In this document: positions 16,751 to 26,243 of the stretch, piece after piece | Numbering within the stretch: position 1 is the stretch's first letter | Layout: every line of letters starts with the position of its first letter | Origin: Acidobacteriaceae bacterium | GTDB taxonomy: Bacteria; Acidobacteriota; Terriglobia; Terriglobales; Acidobacteriaceae | Assembly (NCBI GenBank): GCA_003131585.1 | Contig: PKVW01000014.1 | Location: forward strand, 18,074 to 82,073 | Direction of reading: 5' to 3' | DNA length: 64,000 bases | Position numbers and translations under genes: made by a program | Notes under the pieces: generated by a model | Seen by the model: the letters and a program-made list of their open reading frames with translations, nothing else | Database searches by the model: none | What the model was told of the DNA's origin: nothing

Positions 16751-18667
16751 CTACTCAAACTCCGCTTTCGCCATGGGATGCGGTGCCGTGGGGCCTTCGC
16801 CCATGTCGGCTTCGTCCATGGTCTTACCTTTTAGCGCGACGGAGACTGCGCTGTCCATCATCAACTCGGCCAAACGTGTTGTGCCTTGGTTGAGCGCGTA
16901 GATGGCTTTGCGGATAGCCTGATAATCCTCTTCAGCTTTCACCGCGATCAAAGCTTTCTCCATCTTGGCAATCTTTTTCTTCTCGTCGGTGGTGAGGTGG
17001 CCCCACGCCGGGCTCTTCTTGCCTTTGTCGAGCGCGGCCAGGATGGTCGCGGCCTCGGTGCGCGCTTCAATCACCTGACGGCCGCGGAAATCTTCTTCCG
17101 CGTTGTCGAAAGAGTCGAGGATCATCCCCTCGACTTGCTCGTCGGTGAGGCCGTAGCTGGGCTGAACCTGAATTTCCGCCTCTTTGCCGCTGCGCTGCTC
17201 CCGGGCCGAGACGTTCAGGATGCCGTTGGCGTCGATGAGGAATCTGACCTCGATGCGCGCCATGCCCGCGGCCATGGGCGGGATGCCTTTGAGATCGAAG
17301 CGCGCGAGTGAGCGGCAGTCTCTTGCCAACTCGCGCTCGCCTTGTAAAACATGAATCGCGACGTTGGCTTGGCCATCGACTTGCGTGGTGTAATGCTGCG
17401 TCGCCGACGCGGGAATGGTTGAGTTGCGCAGAATGATCTTGTCGGTGACGCCGCCCGCCACTTCGATGCCGAGCGACAGCGGCGTGACATCGAGCAGCAG
17501 CATGTTCTCGGTGGCTTCGGAGCCACCGCCGAGAATGTTGGCTTGCACGGCCGCCCCCAGCGCGACGACTTCGTCGGGATTCAAATCCGTGTGCGGCACG
17601 CGCTGAAACAGTTCTTTGACCAGGGCGCGAACTTTGGGGATGCGCGTGGATCCGCCGACGAGGACGACTTCGTCAATTTGTTCGGGCTTGAGGCCGGCGT
17701 CTTTCAAGGCTTGCTTGCACGGACCAACGGTGCGGTCGATGACCGGTTGAATGAGTTGTTCGAACTGTTCGCGCGTGATCTCGCGCAAATAGCGCTTGCC
17801 GCCGGGCAATTCGATATCGAGCTTCGCCGAGGGCTGCGAGGAGAGTGCGATCTTAGCCTCGATCACGGCATTGCGAATGGCTTGCACGGCCCCAGCGTTG
17901 CCGCGGAGGTCTTTATTCCGCAAATCGAGGCCCAGATCGCCGAGAGTGTCGTCGAGGGCGATGGCGATCAGCAGGTTGTCAATATCGTCGCCGCCGAGAT
18001 GCGTGTCGCCGTTGGTGGCGATGACTTCGAAGATGCCATCGTGCAGCTTGAGAATCGAAATGTCGAAAGTGCCGCCGCCCAGGTCGTAGACCGCAACGAT
18101 GCCGTTTTGCTTTTTGTCCAGGCCGTAGGCGAGCGACGCGGCGGTGGGTTCGTTGACCAGGCGCAAAACATCGAGGCCGGCGATGCGGCCTGCGTCTTTG
18201 GTGGCCTGGCGTTGCGCGTCGTTGAAGTACGCGGGCACGGTGATGACCGCTTTGGTGACCGGGGCTGCGAAAAAGCGTTCGGCATTGCGCTTGAGTTGGC
18301 GGAGAATGAGCGCCGAAATTTCCGGCGGAGTAAAAGTCTTGTCTCCGAGCTTGATGCGAAGAACTTCGCCGGGGTGCAAATCCTCGGCGAGGCGGAAGGG
18401 GAAGAACTTCAACTCTTCCTGAATGTCCTCAACCCCACGCCCCATCAGGCGTTTGATCGAGTAGACGGCGCGTTCCGGAGTCTCGGTTAGATGCTTACGT
18501 GCGGGATTGCCGATGATGGGCTGATTGTTTTCGTCGAGCGCAACGACCGACGGAACCAGATTCGAACCGTCGTCGCCGGGGATGACGACAGGGCTCTCCC
18601 CTTGCATGAAGGCCACGAGAGAATTCGTGGTGCCCAGGTCGATCCCGACGATGCGATCAGATGCCAT
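16751..18667 (-). CDS. hscA: Fe-S assembly Hsp70 chaperone HscA
   Basis: 638-aa Hsp70. The ATPase signature [13 protein letters not shown] is near residue 8, [14 protein letters not shown] marks the second phosphate loop, and [14 protein letters not shown] the third. The substrate-binding domain follows ([13 protein letters not shown]) with a helical lid and an acidic tail. The operon context (hscB upstream, fdx downstream) and the IscU LPPVK motif make HscA rather than DnaK the better name. ATG 18667 aligns with the Hsp70 start; 17 extra in-frame residues upstream are repeat-derived. Confidence 0.93.
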   Translation of the reverse strand: MASDRIVGIDLGTTNSLVAFMQGESPVVIPGDDGSNLVPSVVALDENNQPIIGNPARKHLTETPERAVYSIKRLMGRGVEDIQEELKFFPFRLAEDLHPGEVLRIKLGDKTFTPPEISALILRQLKRNAERFFAAPVTKAVITVPAYFNDAQRQATKDAGRIAGLDVLRLVNEPTAASLAYGLDKKQNGIVAVYDLGGGTFDISILKLHDGIFEVIATNGDTHLGGDDIDNLLIAIALDDTLGDLGLDLRNKDLRGNAGAVQAIRNAVIEAKIALSSQPSAKLDIELPGGKRYLREITREQFEQLIQPVIDRTVGPCKQALKDAGLKPEQIDEVVLVGGSTRIPKVRALVKELFQRVPHTDLNPDEVVALGAAVQANILGGGSEATENMLLLDVTPLSLGIEVAGGVTDKIILRNSTIPASATQHYTTQVDGQANVAIHVLQGERELARDCRSLARFDLKGIPPMAAGMARIEVRFLIDANGILNVSAREQRSGKEAEIQVQPSYGLTDEQVEGMILDSFDNAEEDFRGRQVIEARTEAATILAALDKGKKSPAWGHLTTDEKKKIAKMEKALIAVKAEEDYQAIRKAIYALNQGTTRLAELMMDSAVSVALKGKTMDEADMGEGPTAPHPMAKAEFE

Positions 18668-18749
18668 TGTGCGATTTAGCGATTGTGTGATTTGGCGATT
18701 GCAAAAGCCATGGTGCATAAATCACTCAATCGCCCGATGACTCAATCTC
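18668..18749. repeat. Repeated GCGATT/AATCGC words in the hscB-hscA gap
   Basis: The gap holds reiterated GCGATT(G/T) and complementary CAATCGC/CAATCTC words, giving an imperfect inverted arrangement like those before fdx and iscX. No Shine-Dalgarno is visible for hscA inside it. Confidence 0.5.
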
Positions 18750-19511
18750 TCAATTCTCCAAAGCCTCATCCACATCCCGCACCAAATTCCGGATGTAGTT
18801 ACGGCGGTTCAACAAGTCCACCATTTTGTCACGTTCCTGCTTGCGCTCTTCCTCTGAGACCGGTTGACCATTGTGCTCGCGCTGGATCATTCCATCCCAC
18901 ATCTTCCAGTCGTACTCCAACTCCCGCAGAAGAGATTCTTGCTTTCCGTCCAGTGCGAGTTTCTGCCGGCCGATTTCTTCGATCAGGGCGGGATCGTCCT
19001 CGCCCATCTTCTTATGCATCCGGAGTTCTTCGAGCTGCATATTCAACTCAAAAACTTCTTCCAGCAAATCGGGCGGAACGATCTGCTTCTTGATCTGTCC
19101 GGTGGAGCGCGCCTGCTCAGTCGCCGTTTTCGACTGCTCTTCCAGTTCCACGCCTTCCAGTTGCAAGAGATACTGGGTGCGCTTGATCGGATCTTTCAAC
19201 GTGCGATGGGCATCGTTGAGCAGGGAACTCTGTTGCAGGCTCCACTCCTGCTCCCGGCTGCCGGCCCGAGCGTTGAGATCGGGATGCAGCTTGCGGCTCA
19301 GTTCGTAAAAATCTTTCTCCAAGGCCGCGAGATCGAGATTCAGCTTGCGCGGCAAGCCGAAAAAAGTGAAGTAGTCCACCGGCGACGGAGGCTGCACCTT
19401 GCCACAGGCCTGGCAGAAGTGGACGGCGCGCATGGTTCCGCACGACCAGCAGGATTGAGTTTCCTCAGGCACTGGCTTCGCCGTGATCGTGGTTAGGGAC
19501 GAGTTGGTCAT
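18750..19511 (-). CDS. hscB: J-domain co-chaperone HscB with N-terminal zinc ribbon
   Basis: 253-aa HscB, which delivers IscU to HscA and stimulates its ATPase. A Cys4 ribbon at residues 21-36 (CWSCGT...CQACGK) precedes the J-domain (YFTFFGLPRKLNLDL), which contains the HPD motif in LSRKLHPDLNA. The C-terminal helical IscU-binding domain covers about residues 150-250. The Cys4 extension is found in eukaryotic and some bacterial HscB proteins but not in the 171-aa E. coli protein. It sits between iscA and hscA. Confidence 0.93.
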   Translation of the reverse strand: MTNSSLTTITAKPVPEETQSCWSCGTMRAVHFCQACGKVQPPSPVDYFTFFGLPRKLNLDLAALEKDFYELSRKLHPDLNARAGSREQEWSLQQSSLLNDAHRTLKDPIKRTQYLLQLEGVELEEQSKTATEQARSTGQIKKQIVPPDLLEEVFELNMQLEELRMHKKMGEDDPALIEEIGRQKLALDGKQESLLRELEYDWKMWDGMIQREHNGQPVSEEERKQERDKMVDLLNRRNYIRNLVRDVDEALEN

Positions 19512-19616
19512 TTCTTTTCACACAAATTCAGCTGAGATTCCTGCAAGCCTGCGTGCGGGGCAAGGGCGGTCGCGTCGTGGTGAGCTTTCGCGGGCGAGGG
19601 CGCCCGCGCCACACGA

Positions 19617-20000
19617 TCAAGCCGAGAACGAGGTTCCGCAGCCGCACGACTTCGATGCCTGCGGATTCACGAAGACGAATCCCTGTTGCATCAGCGTTTC
19701 CTGGTAGTCCAGGATCATGCCGTGTAGGTAGATGAACGACTTCGGATCGACAAACACGCGCACATCGCCGTACTGAAAGATGCGGTCGCGTTCGCGCGGC
19801 TGCGTGTCGAAACGGATGTTATAGCTCAGGCCGGAACAGCCGCCGCCTTGCACGCCCAGGCGCAGTCCGCCCTGCTCGGGCGAAATGCCTTCCTTGGCCA
19901 TCGCACTGCGCACCTTGACCAGGGCTTTGTCGGTGACTTGAATGCCCTTGGCTGGCGCGGCTTGCGAAGCTTGTGCGGTTTGTTCCGTTGCCGTTGTCAT
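19617..20000 (-). CDS. iscA: A-type Fe-S carrier IscA
   Basis: 127-aa A-type scaffold/carrier. The three conserved cysteines are present: GVQGGGCSGLSY and the C-terminal KSCGCGTSF. A ~20-residue Ala/Gln/Thr N-terminal extension precedes the core GIQVTDKALVKV. ATG 20000 is preferred because GGGA lies upstream and the longer version adds only non-family residues. The isc location favours IscA over ErpA. Confidence 0.92.
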   Translation of the reverse strand: MTTATEQTAQASQAAPAKGIQVTDKALVKVRSAMAKEGISPEQGGLRLGVQGGGCSGLSYNIRFDTQPRERDRIFQYGDVRVFVDPKSFIYLHGMILDYQETLMQQGFVFVNPQASKSCGCGTSFSA

Positions 20001-20127
20001 GAAAATCCCACGCCCAAACCGACGCGATGTGCCCACACCGGCTGTAAAGCCGCCGCACGCCCGCCAGTCACGACCAGGGCCGCGGCCTTCGCGAGAGCGT
20101 TACAGGGCGAGAAGCTTAGTGCGCCTT

Positions 20128-20544
20128 TTACTGCGCTACCGCGGAGGCAACCGGCTTCGCGCTCTCCTGCTTTTTCTTCCAATCGCCGATCGCGGCGCGG
20201 ATGGCGTCCTCGGCCAATACGGAACAATGGATCTTCACCGGAGGAAGCGACAGCTCCTTCACGATATCCATGTTCTTGATGGTGAGGGCTTCCTCCACCG
20301 TCTTGCCCTTGACCCACTCCGTGGCCAATGAAGACGAGGCGATGGCGGAACCGCAGCCGAACGTCTTGAACCGGGCTTCTTCAATGACGTTGGTCTCGCG
20401 GTTGACCTTGATCTGCAGCTTCATGACGTCGCCGCACTCGGGTGCGCCGACCAGGCCGGTGCCCACGTCGGCGCTGCTCTTGTCCATCGAGCCGACGTTC
20501 CGGGGATTGTTGTAATGATCGATTACCTTATCGCTGTATGACAT
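20128..20544 (-). CDS. iscU: Fe-S cluster scaffold IscU
   Basis: 138-aa scaffold. Cluster ligands are Cys37 (APECGD), Cys64 (FGCGSAIAS) and Cys107 with His106 (KIHCS). The HscA-recognition motif LPPVK is intact at residues 100-104, which matches the presence of hscA/hscB downstream. AGGAGA lies immediately before the ATG. An Ala/Ser/Gln-rich tail follows residue 125. Confidence 0.96.
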   Translation of the reverse strand: MSYSDKVIDHYNNPRNVGSMDKSSADVGTGLVGAPECGDVMKLQIKVNRETNVIEEARFKTFGCGSAIASSSLATEWVKGKTVEEALTIKNMDIVKELSLPPVKIHCSVLAEDAIRAAIGDWKKKQESAKPVASAVAQ

Positions 20545-20611
20545 TTGTTTCTCCTGAATTCTCTGAACTTTACCGCTGGTGCTAAAGCCCGTTTCCAGTT
20601 AGAGCCTGTGC

Positions 20612-20631
20612 GGCACGGCTGAAGTCGTGCC
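20612..20631. repeat. GGCACG palindrome between iscS and iscU
   Basis: GGCACGGCTGAAGTCGTGCC forms an imperfect stem-loop in the 95-base iscS-iscU gap. It matches the stem theme at 8711 and 15798. In the transcript it could stabilise or attenuate; no U-tract follows. Confidence 0.6.
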
Positions 20632-20639
20632 CTTCCCGT

Positions 20640-21917
20640 TTACTCACCCGCCCACTTCACATCCTTCAGATTGATGCCTTCCTTGGCCATTTCGTAGAGC
20701 GGCGAAAGTTCGCGCAGGCGCTCGACGGTTTCAATCACGCGGTCCGCCACGTAATCGACCTCGGCTGCGGTGTTGAAGCGGCCGATGCCGAAGCGGATCG
20801 AACTATGCGCCAGGTCGTCGCCGGTGCCGAGAGCCTTCAATACATAAGATGGCTCCAGAGTCGCTGAGGTGCAGGCCGAGCCGCTGGAAACCGCGATGTC
20901 GTTGATACCCATCAGCAGGGACTCGCCTTCGACATACGCAAAGCTGATGTTCAAGTTGCCGGGCAAGCGGTGCTCCATGGAGCCGTTGATGTAAGTCTCA
21001 TCCAGACGGCTCATGATGCGGTCGCGCAGGCGATCGCGCAAGCCGCCCAACTGGACTGCCTCGCGAGACATTTCTTCCGAAGCGATGGCGCAAGCCTTGC
21101 CTAGCCCGACAATTCCGGCGACGTTCAGGGTGCCGGAACGCATGCCGCGCTCGTGGCCTCCGCCGTCGATGATGGCGGCAATCTGTACCCGCGGATTCTT
21201 GCGGCGGACATACAAAGCCCCCACCCCCTTGGGACCGTACATCTTGTGCCCGGAGATCGACATGAGGTCGATATTCTGTTTGTTCACATCGATTGGAATC
21301 TTGCCCACCGCCTGCGTGGCGTCAGTGTGGAAGATCACGCCGCGCTCGTGGCACAGCTTGCCAATCTCGGTAGCCGGTTGCACCACGCCGATCTCGTTGT
21401 TCGCGAACATAATGCTCACCAGGATGGTTTTGTCGTCCATGGCGCGCTTGAGGTCGTCGAGATCGACCAGACCATCTTTCTGCACGGGCATATAGGTGAC
21501 GCGATAGCCGTATTTCTCCAGCCGCTTGCAGGTGTCGAGCACGGCCTTGTGCTCGGTGACTGCGGTGATAATGTGGTTGCCCTTCTCGCGGTACATCTCA
21601 GCGACGCCCTTGATGGCGAGGTTGTCGCTCTCGGTGGCGCCCGACGTGAAGATGATTTCTTTGGTGGTGGCGCCGATCAGCTTGGCGATCCGCTCGCGGG
21701 CCGTCTCCACGCCTTCCTCGCCCGCCCAGCCGAAGGAGTGATTACGGCTGGCGGCGTTGCCAAACTTTTCCATGAAATAGGGCAGCATCTCCTCCAGCAC
21801 CCGCGGGTCCATGGGCGTGGTGGCGTGGTTGTCCATATAAATGGGCAGCTTCACTCCCTGGGGAGCGGAGTGCCGTGTAACCGGAAGTTGCTGGGGGACT
21901 CTTACATCCGTGCTCAT
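20640..21917 (-). CDS. iscS: Cysteine desulfurase IscS
   Basis: 425-aa PLP enzyme that mobilises sulfur from cysteine. [20 protein letters not shown] opens the fold, [12 protein letters not shown] holds the PLP lysine, and the flexible loop [15 protein letters not shown] carries the persulfide Cys. The C-terminus ([19 protein letters not shown]) matches the IscS region that binds IscU. A ~25-residue N-terminal extension precedes the fold. AGGAGA lies before the ATG. Confidence 0.96.
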   Translation of the reverse strand: MSTDVRVPQQLPVTRHSAPQGVKLPIYMDNHATTPMDPRVLEEMLPYFMEKFGNAASRNHSFGWAGEEGVETARERIAKLIGATTKEIIFTSGATESDNLAIKGVAEMYREKGNHIITAVTEHKAVLDTCKRLEKYGYRVTYMPVQKDGLVDLDDLKRAMDDKTILVSIMFANNEIGVVQPATEIGKLCHERGVIFHTDATQAVGKIPIDVNKQNIDLMSISGHKMYGPKGVGALYVRRKNPRVQIAAIIDGGGHERGMRSGTLNVAGIVGLGKACAIASEEMSREAVQLGGLRDRLRDRIMSRLDETYINGSMEHRLPGNLNISFAYVEGESLLMGINDIAVSSGSACTSATLEPSYVLKALGTGDDLAHSSIRFGIGRFNTAAEVDYVADRVIETVERLRELSPLYEMAKEGINLKDVKWAGE

Positions 21918-21970
21918 AATTGCTTCTCCTGCCTTGCTAAATGCTTAATCCTCACGTTGGGTTACATCTG

Positions 21971-22435
21971 CTAGACGATCGTTACCAGCTCGGCCGGCTT
22001 GATAGCGGCACTCTCAGCCACTTCTGGCTCTTCCCGCATGTGTGAAATCTTGATCCGCTTCAGCACGCCTTCGATGCTCTCATTTACCTTGCGCAGGGGT
22101 TCCCGGATGTTGCAACGGTCGCTCTGGCCGCACTCCCCGCGAACGGTGACACAGGACGTGATGAACAGGGGGCCGTCAATGGCCTGAATCACCTCGAAGG
22201 CCGAAATCGTGTGCGCTGCGCGCGCCAGCCTGTAGCCTCCGTTGGTGCCGTGCTGCGAATGCAACAGACCAGCCTTCACCAGCCGCTGCAGAATCTTGGC
22301 CAGCGCCTCGGGCGGGATGCCGAAGGAATCCGCAACGTCCTTCGCGCTGGCGCTACGAGCTCCCTCATGCGCGTGGTCGGCCAGGTGCTTCATGGCCATC
22401 AACGCGTAGTCCGCCTTTTTGGTTAATTTAAGCAT
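21971..22435 (-). CDS. iscR: Rrf2-family Fe-S regulator IscR
   Basis: 154-aa winged-helix repressor of the Rrf2 family. The N-terminal helix-turn-helix (KKADYALMAMKHLAD...IPPEALAKILQRLVKAGLL) is followed by three cysteines near residues 95-110 (SCVTVRGECGQSDRC) that fit a [2Fe-2S] site. Heading an isc operon, it is expected to repress the operon when it holds a cluster. A palindrome resembling the IscR type 1 operator lies 64 bases upstream. Confidence 0.92.
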   Translation of the reverse strand: MLKLTKKADYALMAMKHLADHAHEGARSASAKDVADSFGIPPEALAKILQRLVKAGLLHSQHGTNGGYRLARAAHTISAFEVIQAIDGPLFITSCVTVRGECGQSDRCNIREPLRKVNESIEGVLKRIKISHMREEPEVAESAAIKPAELVTIV

Positions 22436-22498
22436 CCTAAAAGCTATTGCCCCGAACCGCCGGTTCGCGACTGCTGGTTCTACCTTGGCTGATAACCC

Positions 22499-22525
22499 TA
22501 ACTCCGACCCAAAAAGTCGGAGTTA
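22499..22525. promoter_or_regulatory. Predicted IscR type 1 operator
   Basis: A perfect palindrome TAACTCCGAC-N7-GTCGGAGTTA. Its central 25 bp match the E. coli type 1 consensus at the important YYGACT and GTCRR positions. The position, 64-90 bases before iscR, suits autorepression. Binding is inferred, not shown. Confidence 0.65.
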
Positions 22526-22839
22526 ATTGCGACCTTTTCCGTCGTAATTCATTCTACGTCCATACCCTACGATTATGCAAGCTCTTGCAGCTAGCCGCAA
22601 GAAAGCACATCAAGTGGTAACTATCGGCGATTGAATGGCTTAGATGGTGACGATGATTTTGGTCGGAACTCCACTCAAACTGAGCGGAGCCGACTTGGAG
22701 CGATTCGCGGCGATAGGAAATAATTCAGCGCGGTATAACGCCCGGGGACTTGACAAGTGCCAAAGCAGGGCTAAAATACCGGGAAATTCCCGCGAATCGG
22801 TCCCTCCGCATCTTCCCTGAGGGCGACGCTTCCGGATTT
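22526..22839. promoter_or_regulatory. Intergenic region with sigma-70-type promoter (22750-22777)
   Basis: Between iscR and the small Cys protein. TTGACA at 22750-22755 and TAAAAT at 22772-22777 are separated by 16 bases, one of the best vegetative promoter matches in the window. It points rightward. The predicted transcript starts near 22785, about 55 bases before ATG 22840. Nothing else was recognised. Confidence 0.6.
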
Positions 22840-23034
22840 ATGACCTCAAAGCCGTTCTCGCATCCTCAAAACGCAGAGAAGCAGCCTTGCAAGCACCCGC
22901 GCGTGCAAATCGTGAGCCGCGAAGAAGACGCGGAGTTCGTGGAGTGTCTTGAGTGCCGCGAAATCTTCGAGTCCAGCGAACTCAAGGACATGAGCATCGA
23001 GGACAGCGCCGAAGGCGAAGCCCAGGAATCGTGA
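22840..23034 (+). CDS. Small Cys-containing protein, function unknown
   Basis: 64-aa soluble protein. It contains PCKHPRVQIVSREEDAEFVE, then CLECREIFESSELKD, giving C...H and C-x2-C positions that could form a small zinc site, and an acidic tail. I do not recognise the family. ATG 22840 is chosen because a well-formed promoter lies at 22750-22777; the longer in-frame version would start inside the -35 element. It may share a transcript with the receiver gene 123 bases downstream. Confidence 0.6.
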   Translation: MTSKPFSHPQNAEKQPCKHPRVQIVSREEDAEFVECLECREIFESSELKDMSIEDSAEGEAQES

Positions 23035-23157
23035 AGGCATCAAAGCTGCCGCTGGAGATCACCATAGTAACCAGGTTTAGTCGATTCCCGCTTGTTCCCG
23101 GAAAGGCGCTCTGCTAGTCTGCGGGCCGGGAGCGTGTGTTCCGCACGATTGATTTCA

Positions 23158-23544
23158 ATGCCTGCCGTAGCGCTGGTTGTCGACGATTCCATGCTGATCC
23201 GCTATACCGTCTGCCGCTCTCTGGAAGAGCGCGGCTTTGCGGTAGAGTCAGCCACGAACGGCGTGGAAGCCTTGCAGATTCTTGAGCGGGTGCGTCCTGA
23301 CGTGATCGTTACCGACATGCAAATGCCAAAGATGTCGGGCAGCGAACTGATTACCGCCCTGAAGAGCAATCCCGATACCGCCAACATTCCCATTATTATC
23401 GTTGCGGGCCGCGCCAGCGGTTTCGACGAAAAGGAAAAACGCGCCAACTTCGCCATCTACAAGGACATCGACATCCAGGCCCAGCTCGAAAAGGCGCTGG
23501 ATGCGGTGATGGGGAAAAGCCAGGGGCAAGGGGCCGGGAAGTAG
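23158..23544 (+). CDS. Single-domain response regulator
   Basis: 128-aa stand-alone receiver. VVDDSMLIRYTVC supplies the acidic pair, DVIVTDMQMPKMSG the phosphoacceptor Asp, and FAIYKDIDI the conserved Lys region. A Gly/Gln-rich tail ends the protein. The T/S position is Ala (IIVAGRAS), a change from the usual Thr/Ser that could weaken the phosphorylation switch. No kinase is adjacent. It may transmit to a diguanylate cyclase or motility target elsewhere. Confidence 0.9.
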   Translation: MPAVALVVDDSMLIRYTVCRSLEERGFAVESATNGVEALQILERVRPDVIVTDMQMPKMSGSELITALKSNPDTANIPIIIVAGRASGFDEKEKRANFAIYKDIDIQAQLEKALDAVMGKSQGQGAGK

Positions 23545-23595
23545 GCAGCCTCAGTCTGCTATCCTCCGGCCTTTAACTTCTGCCGGCTAAACGGA

Positions 23596-24750
23596 CTAGC
23601 GCAAGAGAAGACTCGCGTCCGCCGAAAAATCCATTGAGGCAAAATCCTTCGCTAAGAACTTTGGATAGGCCGCGGCTGCGATCATGGCGGCATTGTCGGT
23701 GGAAAGCGACCGCGACGGGAACTGCACCGGGAGACCGTCCTGAGCGCCCTCCCGCTCGAATGTTCTCCGCAATTCGTTGTTCGCCGCCACTCCGCCCGTG
23801 ACGAAAAGCGTAGCCACGTCGCAGGAGCGGGCCGCAGCCAGAGTCTTGCCAACCAGATCCTCGACGATTGCGCGCTGAAACGAAGCCACCAGGTCGAGAG
23901 TCTGCTGATCGCAATTCGCCAGATAGTCTTCGAGCTTCGGTTGGGAAACGTTCGCCAAAGCCTTGCGGCGGATCTCGATGGAATGGCGCATGTCATGAAT
24001 CTCGACGTAACGCAGCACGGCGGTCTTGATTCCGCTGTAGGAAAAGTCAAAGCGCGGGCGATCGGTTTCCGCTTCTTTCTGTCCGCGGCGGTCCCGGCGG
24101 TCGGGGTGCTTCATCTGTGCTGGCAGGAACTTCACGGCACTCGGGTCGCCATGCGGGGCGAGCCGGTCGATGATCGGGCCTCCGGGATAGCCCAGGCCAA
24201 GGAGTTTTGCGACTTTATCGAAGGCCTCGCCGGCGGCGTCGTCGCGCGTGTGTCCGATGTTTTCGTACGTCCAACCTTCGCTCTTCTGCGCTGCCAGATA
24301 GAGGTGTGTGTGTCCCCCCGACACGACCAGAGCCAGCACGGGAAATTGCAGATCGTGATTGCCCTTCTGACGCTCCTCGAGCAAAACCGCATGGATGTGG
24401 CCTTCGAGATGGTTGATTGCGATCAGCGGCTTGTCGAGGGCGAAGGCCAGAGCCTTGGCATAGCTGATGCCCACCATCAGCGCTCCGGCGAGGCCGGGCC
24501 CCTGCGTGACTGCGATCGCATCCAGTGAGTTGTAAGTCTGATTGGCGTCGGCCAGTGCTTGCCGGACGACGGGGACGATCGCCCGCAGGTGCTCGCGCGA
24601 TGCCAGTTCGGGCACGACGCCGCCGTAAGGTTGATGGGTCGCGATCTGTGATGCCACTACATTGGAGACGACTTGCTCGCCCGAGCGCACTACAGCCGCA
24701 GCGGTTTCGTCGCAGGAACTTTCGATGCCGAGGATGTAGGCGTCTGGCAT
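23596..24750 (-). CDS. tsaD: tRNA N6-adenosine threonylcarbamoyltransferase
   Basis: 384-aa Kae1/TsaD ATPase, which attaches threonylcarbamoyl to A37 of ANN-decoding tRNAs. The start YILGIESSCDETAAAVV, the metal-binding INHLEGHIHAV, the LVVSGGHTHLYLA loop and VTGGVAANNELRRTFE are diagnostic. It is longer than the usual ~340 aa; a basic insertion near residues 215-235 (HPDRRDRRGQKEAETDRPRF) explains part of this. It is divergent from cca, another tRNA-maturation gene. Confidence 0.95.
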   Translation of the reverse strand: MPDAYILGIESSCDETAAAVVRSGEQVVSNVVASQIATHQPYGGVVPELASREHLRAIVPVVRQALADANQTYNSLDAIAVTQGPGLAGALMVGISYAKALAFALDKPLIAINHLEGHIHAVLLEERQKGNHDLQFPVLALVVSGGHTHLYLAAQKSEGWTYENIGHTRDDAAGEAFDKVAKLLGLGYPGGPIIDRLAPHGDPSAVKFLPAQMKHPDRRDRRGQKEAETDRPRFDFSYSGIKTAVLRYVEIHDMRHSIEIRRKALANVSQPKLEDYLANCDQQTLDLVASFQRAIVEDLVGKTLAAARSCDVATLFVTGGVAANNELRRTFEREGAQDGLPVQFPSRSLSTDNAAMIAAAAYPKFLAKDFASMDFSADASLLLR

Positions 24751-24814
24751 AATCAGTTTCGGGGCTCAAGAGTCTGGTTTCTAGCTTAATTCAAAACGGG
24801 CTGCGCCCGTTCAA

Positions 24815-26224
24815 ATGCAGGGGACCAATGGCCAGATGCTGAAAGATTTTTCTATTTCGATCATCCAGGCTCTGCGCCGGCAGGGCTTTCAGAGCTACCT
24901 GGTGGGCGGATGCGTGCGCGATCTTCTGCTGAAGCGCGAACCCGCGGACTACGACATAGCGACCAGCGCCACGCCTGAGCAAGTAATGGGGATCTTTCCT
25001 GACACCTACGCCGTGGGCGCCCAGTTTGGCGTGGTGCTGGTGCCGCTGCCGATCGGGCAAGAGCAACGCGCGGGCGAAGGCCAGAAGGCGATACCGAAAG
25101 CCCAAGCCGTGGAGGTAGCGACCTTTCGCAGCGATCTCGGGTACTCCGATGGACGCCATCCCAATGAAGTGCGGTTCAGCCACGATCCGCGCGAGGATGC
25201 GGAACGTCGCGACTTCACCATCAACGGCATGATGCTCGATCCGGTTAGCGGCGAAGTGTTTGATTTTGTGGGCGGCCGTAAAGATCTCGAGGCTGGCGTC
25301 ATCCGCGCCATCGGCGATCCGGACCGGCGTTTTGCGGAAGACAAATTGCGCATGCTGCGCGCGGTGCGTTTTGCGGCGCGCTTTGAGTACGAAATCGAAG
25401 CCGAAACGTTGTCTGCGATCCAGCGCCTGGCTCACGAAATTCCGGTGGTTTCGCGTGAGCGCGTTCGCGATGAACTCACCAAAATGCTCACCGAAGGCCA
25501 TGCTCGACGCGCTTTTCTGCTCCTGGATGAGAGCGGCTTGCTCAAGGAGGTGTTGCCGGAGATCTCGGCAATGAAGGGCGTCGCGCAGCCGCCAGAGTTT
25601 CATCCGGAAGGTGACGTGTTTGCGCACACGCTGCTGCTGCTGGAGAATTTGCCGCATCCTTGCCCGCCCACGCTGGCTTGGGGCGCGTTGCTGCACGACG
25701 TGGGCAAGCCCGCGACATTCCGCGTGGCTCCCGAGCGCATCCGTTTCGACGGGCATGTGGATGTGGGCGTCAAGATTGCGGAGGAAATCTGCCGGCGCCT
25801 GCGGTTCTCCAATCACGACGCGGCCCAAGTGCTTGCCCTGGTCGATAATCACATGCGCTTTGGCCATGCCACGCGTATGAAGGAGTCGACCCTGAAGAAA
25901 TTCCTCCGCCTGCCCGCCTTCGAGGAACATCTCGCGCTGCACCGCGCCGACAGCCTGGCCAGCCACCGCAATCTGAGCACCTATGAGTTCATCCGGGAGA
26001 AACTCGCCGCGATTCCGCCGGAGAAGATTCGTCCGGTGGCGCTGGTCAGCGGCGACGACCTGATTGCTTCTGGATACGCGCCCGGGCCCAGGTTCCGCGA
26101 GATTCTGGCGGCCGTGGAAGATGCTCAGCTCGAAGGACGATTGCTTTCGCGCGAGGCGGCGCTCGAGTTCGTCAAGCGCGAGTTCCCCGCCTGTGGCGCC
26201 CGGCTGAGTGGTGGTACAGTGTGA
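24815..26224 (+). CDS. cca: CCA-adding tRNA nucleotidyltransferase / poly(A) polymerase family, with HD domain
   Basis: 469-aa class II nucleotidyltransferase. YLVGGCVRDLLL, ADYDIATSA (catalytic Asp pair), RRDFTINGMMLDP, and DPDRRFAEDKLRMLRAVRFA are the head and neck motifs. An HD phosphohydrolase-like domain follows (WGALLHDVGKPA near residue 290, then DNHMRFGH). CCA addition is the most likely role, although the tRNA in this window already encodes CCA, so repair or polyadenylation is also possible. The start could be ATG 24815 or 24836. Confidence 0.9.
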   Translation: MQGTNGQMLKDFSISIIQALRRQGFQSYLVGGCVRDLLLKREPADYDIATSATPEQVMGIFPDTYAVGAQFGVVLVPLPIGQEQRAGEGQKAIPKAQAVEVATFRSDLGYSDGRHPNEVRFSHDPREDAERRDFTINGMMLDPVSGEVFDFVGGRKDLEAGVIRAIGDPDRRFAEDKLRMLRAVRFAARFEYEIEAETLSAIQRLAHEIPVVSRERVRDELTKMLTEGHARRAFLLLDESGLLKEVLPEISAMKGVAQPPEFHPEGDVFAHTLLLLENLPHPCPPTLAWGALLHDVGKPATFRVAPERIRFDGHVDVGVKIAEEICRRLRFSNHDAAQVLALVDNHMRFGHATRMKESTLKKFLRLPAFEEHLALHRADSLASHRNLSTYEFIREKLAAIPPEKIRPVALVSGDDLIASGYAPGPRFREILAAVEDAQLEGRLLSREAALEFVKREFPACGARLSGGTV

Positions 26225-26243
26225 CCGTCACTATTTCTGTCCG

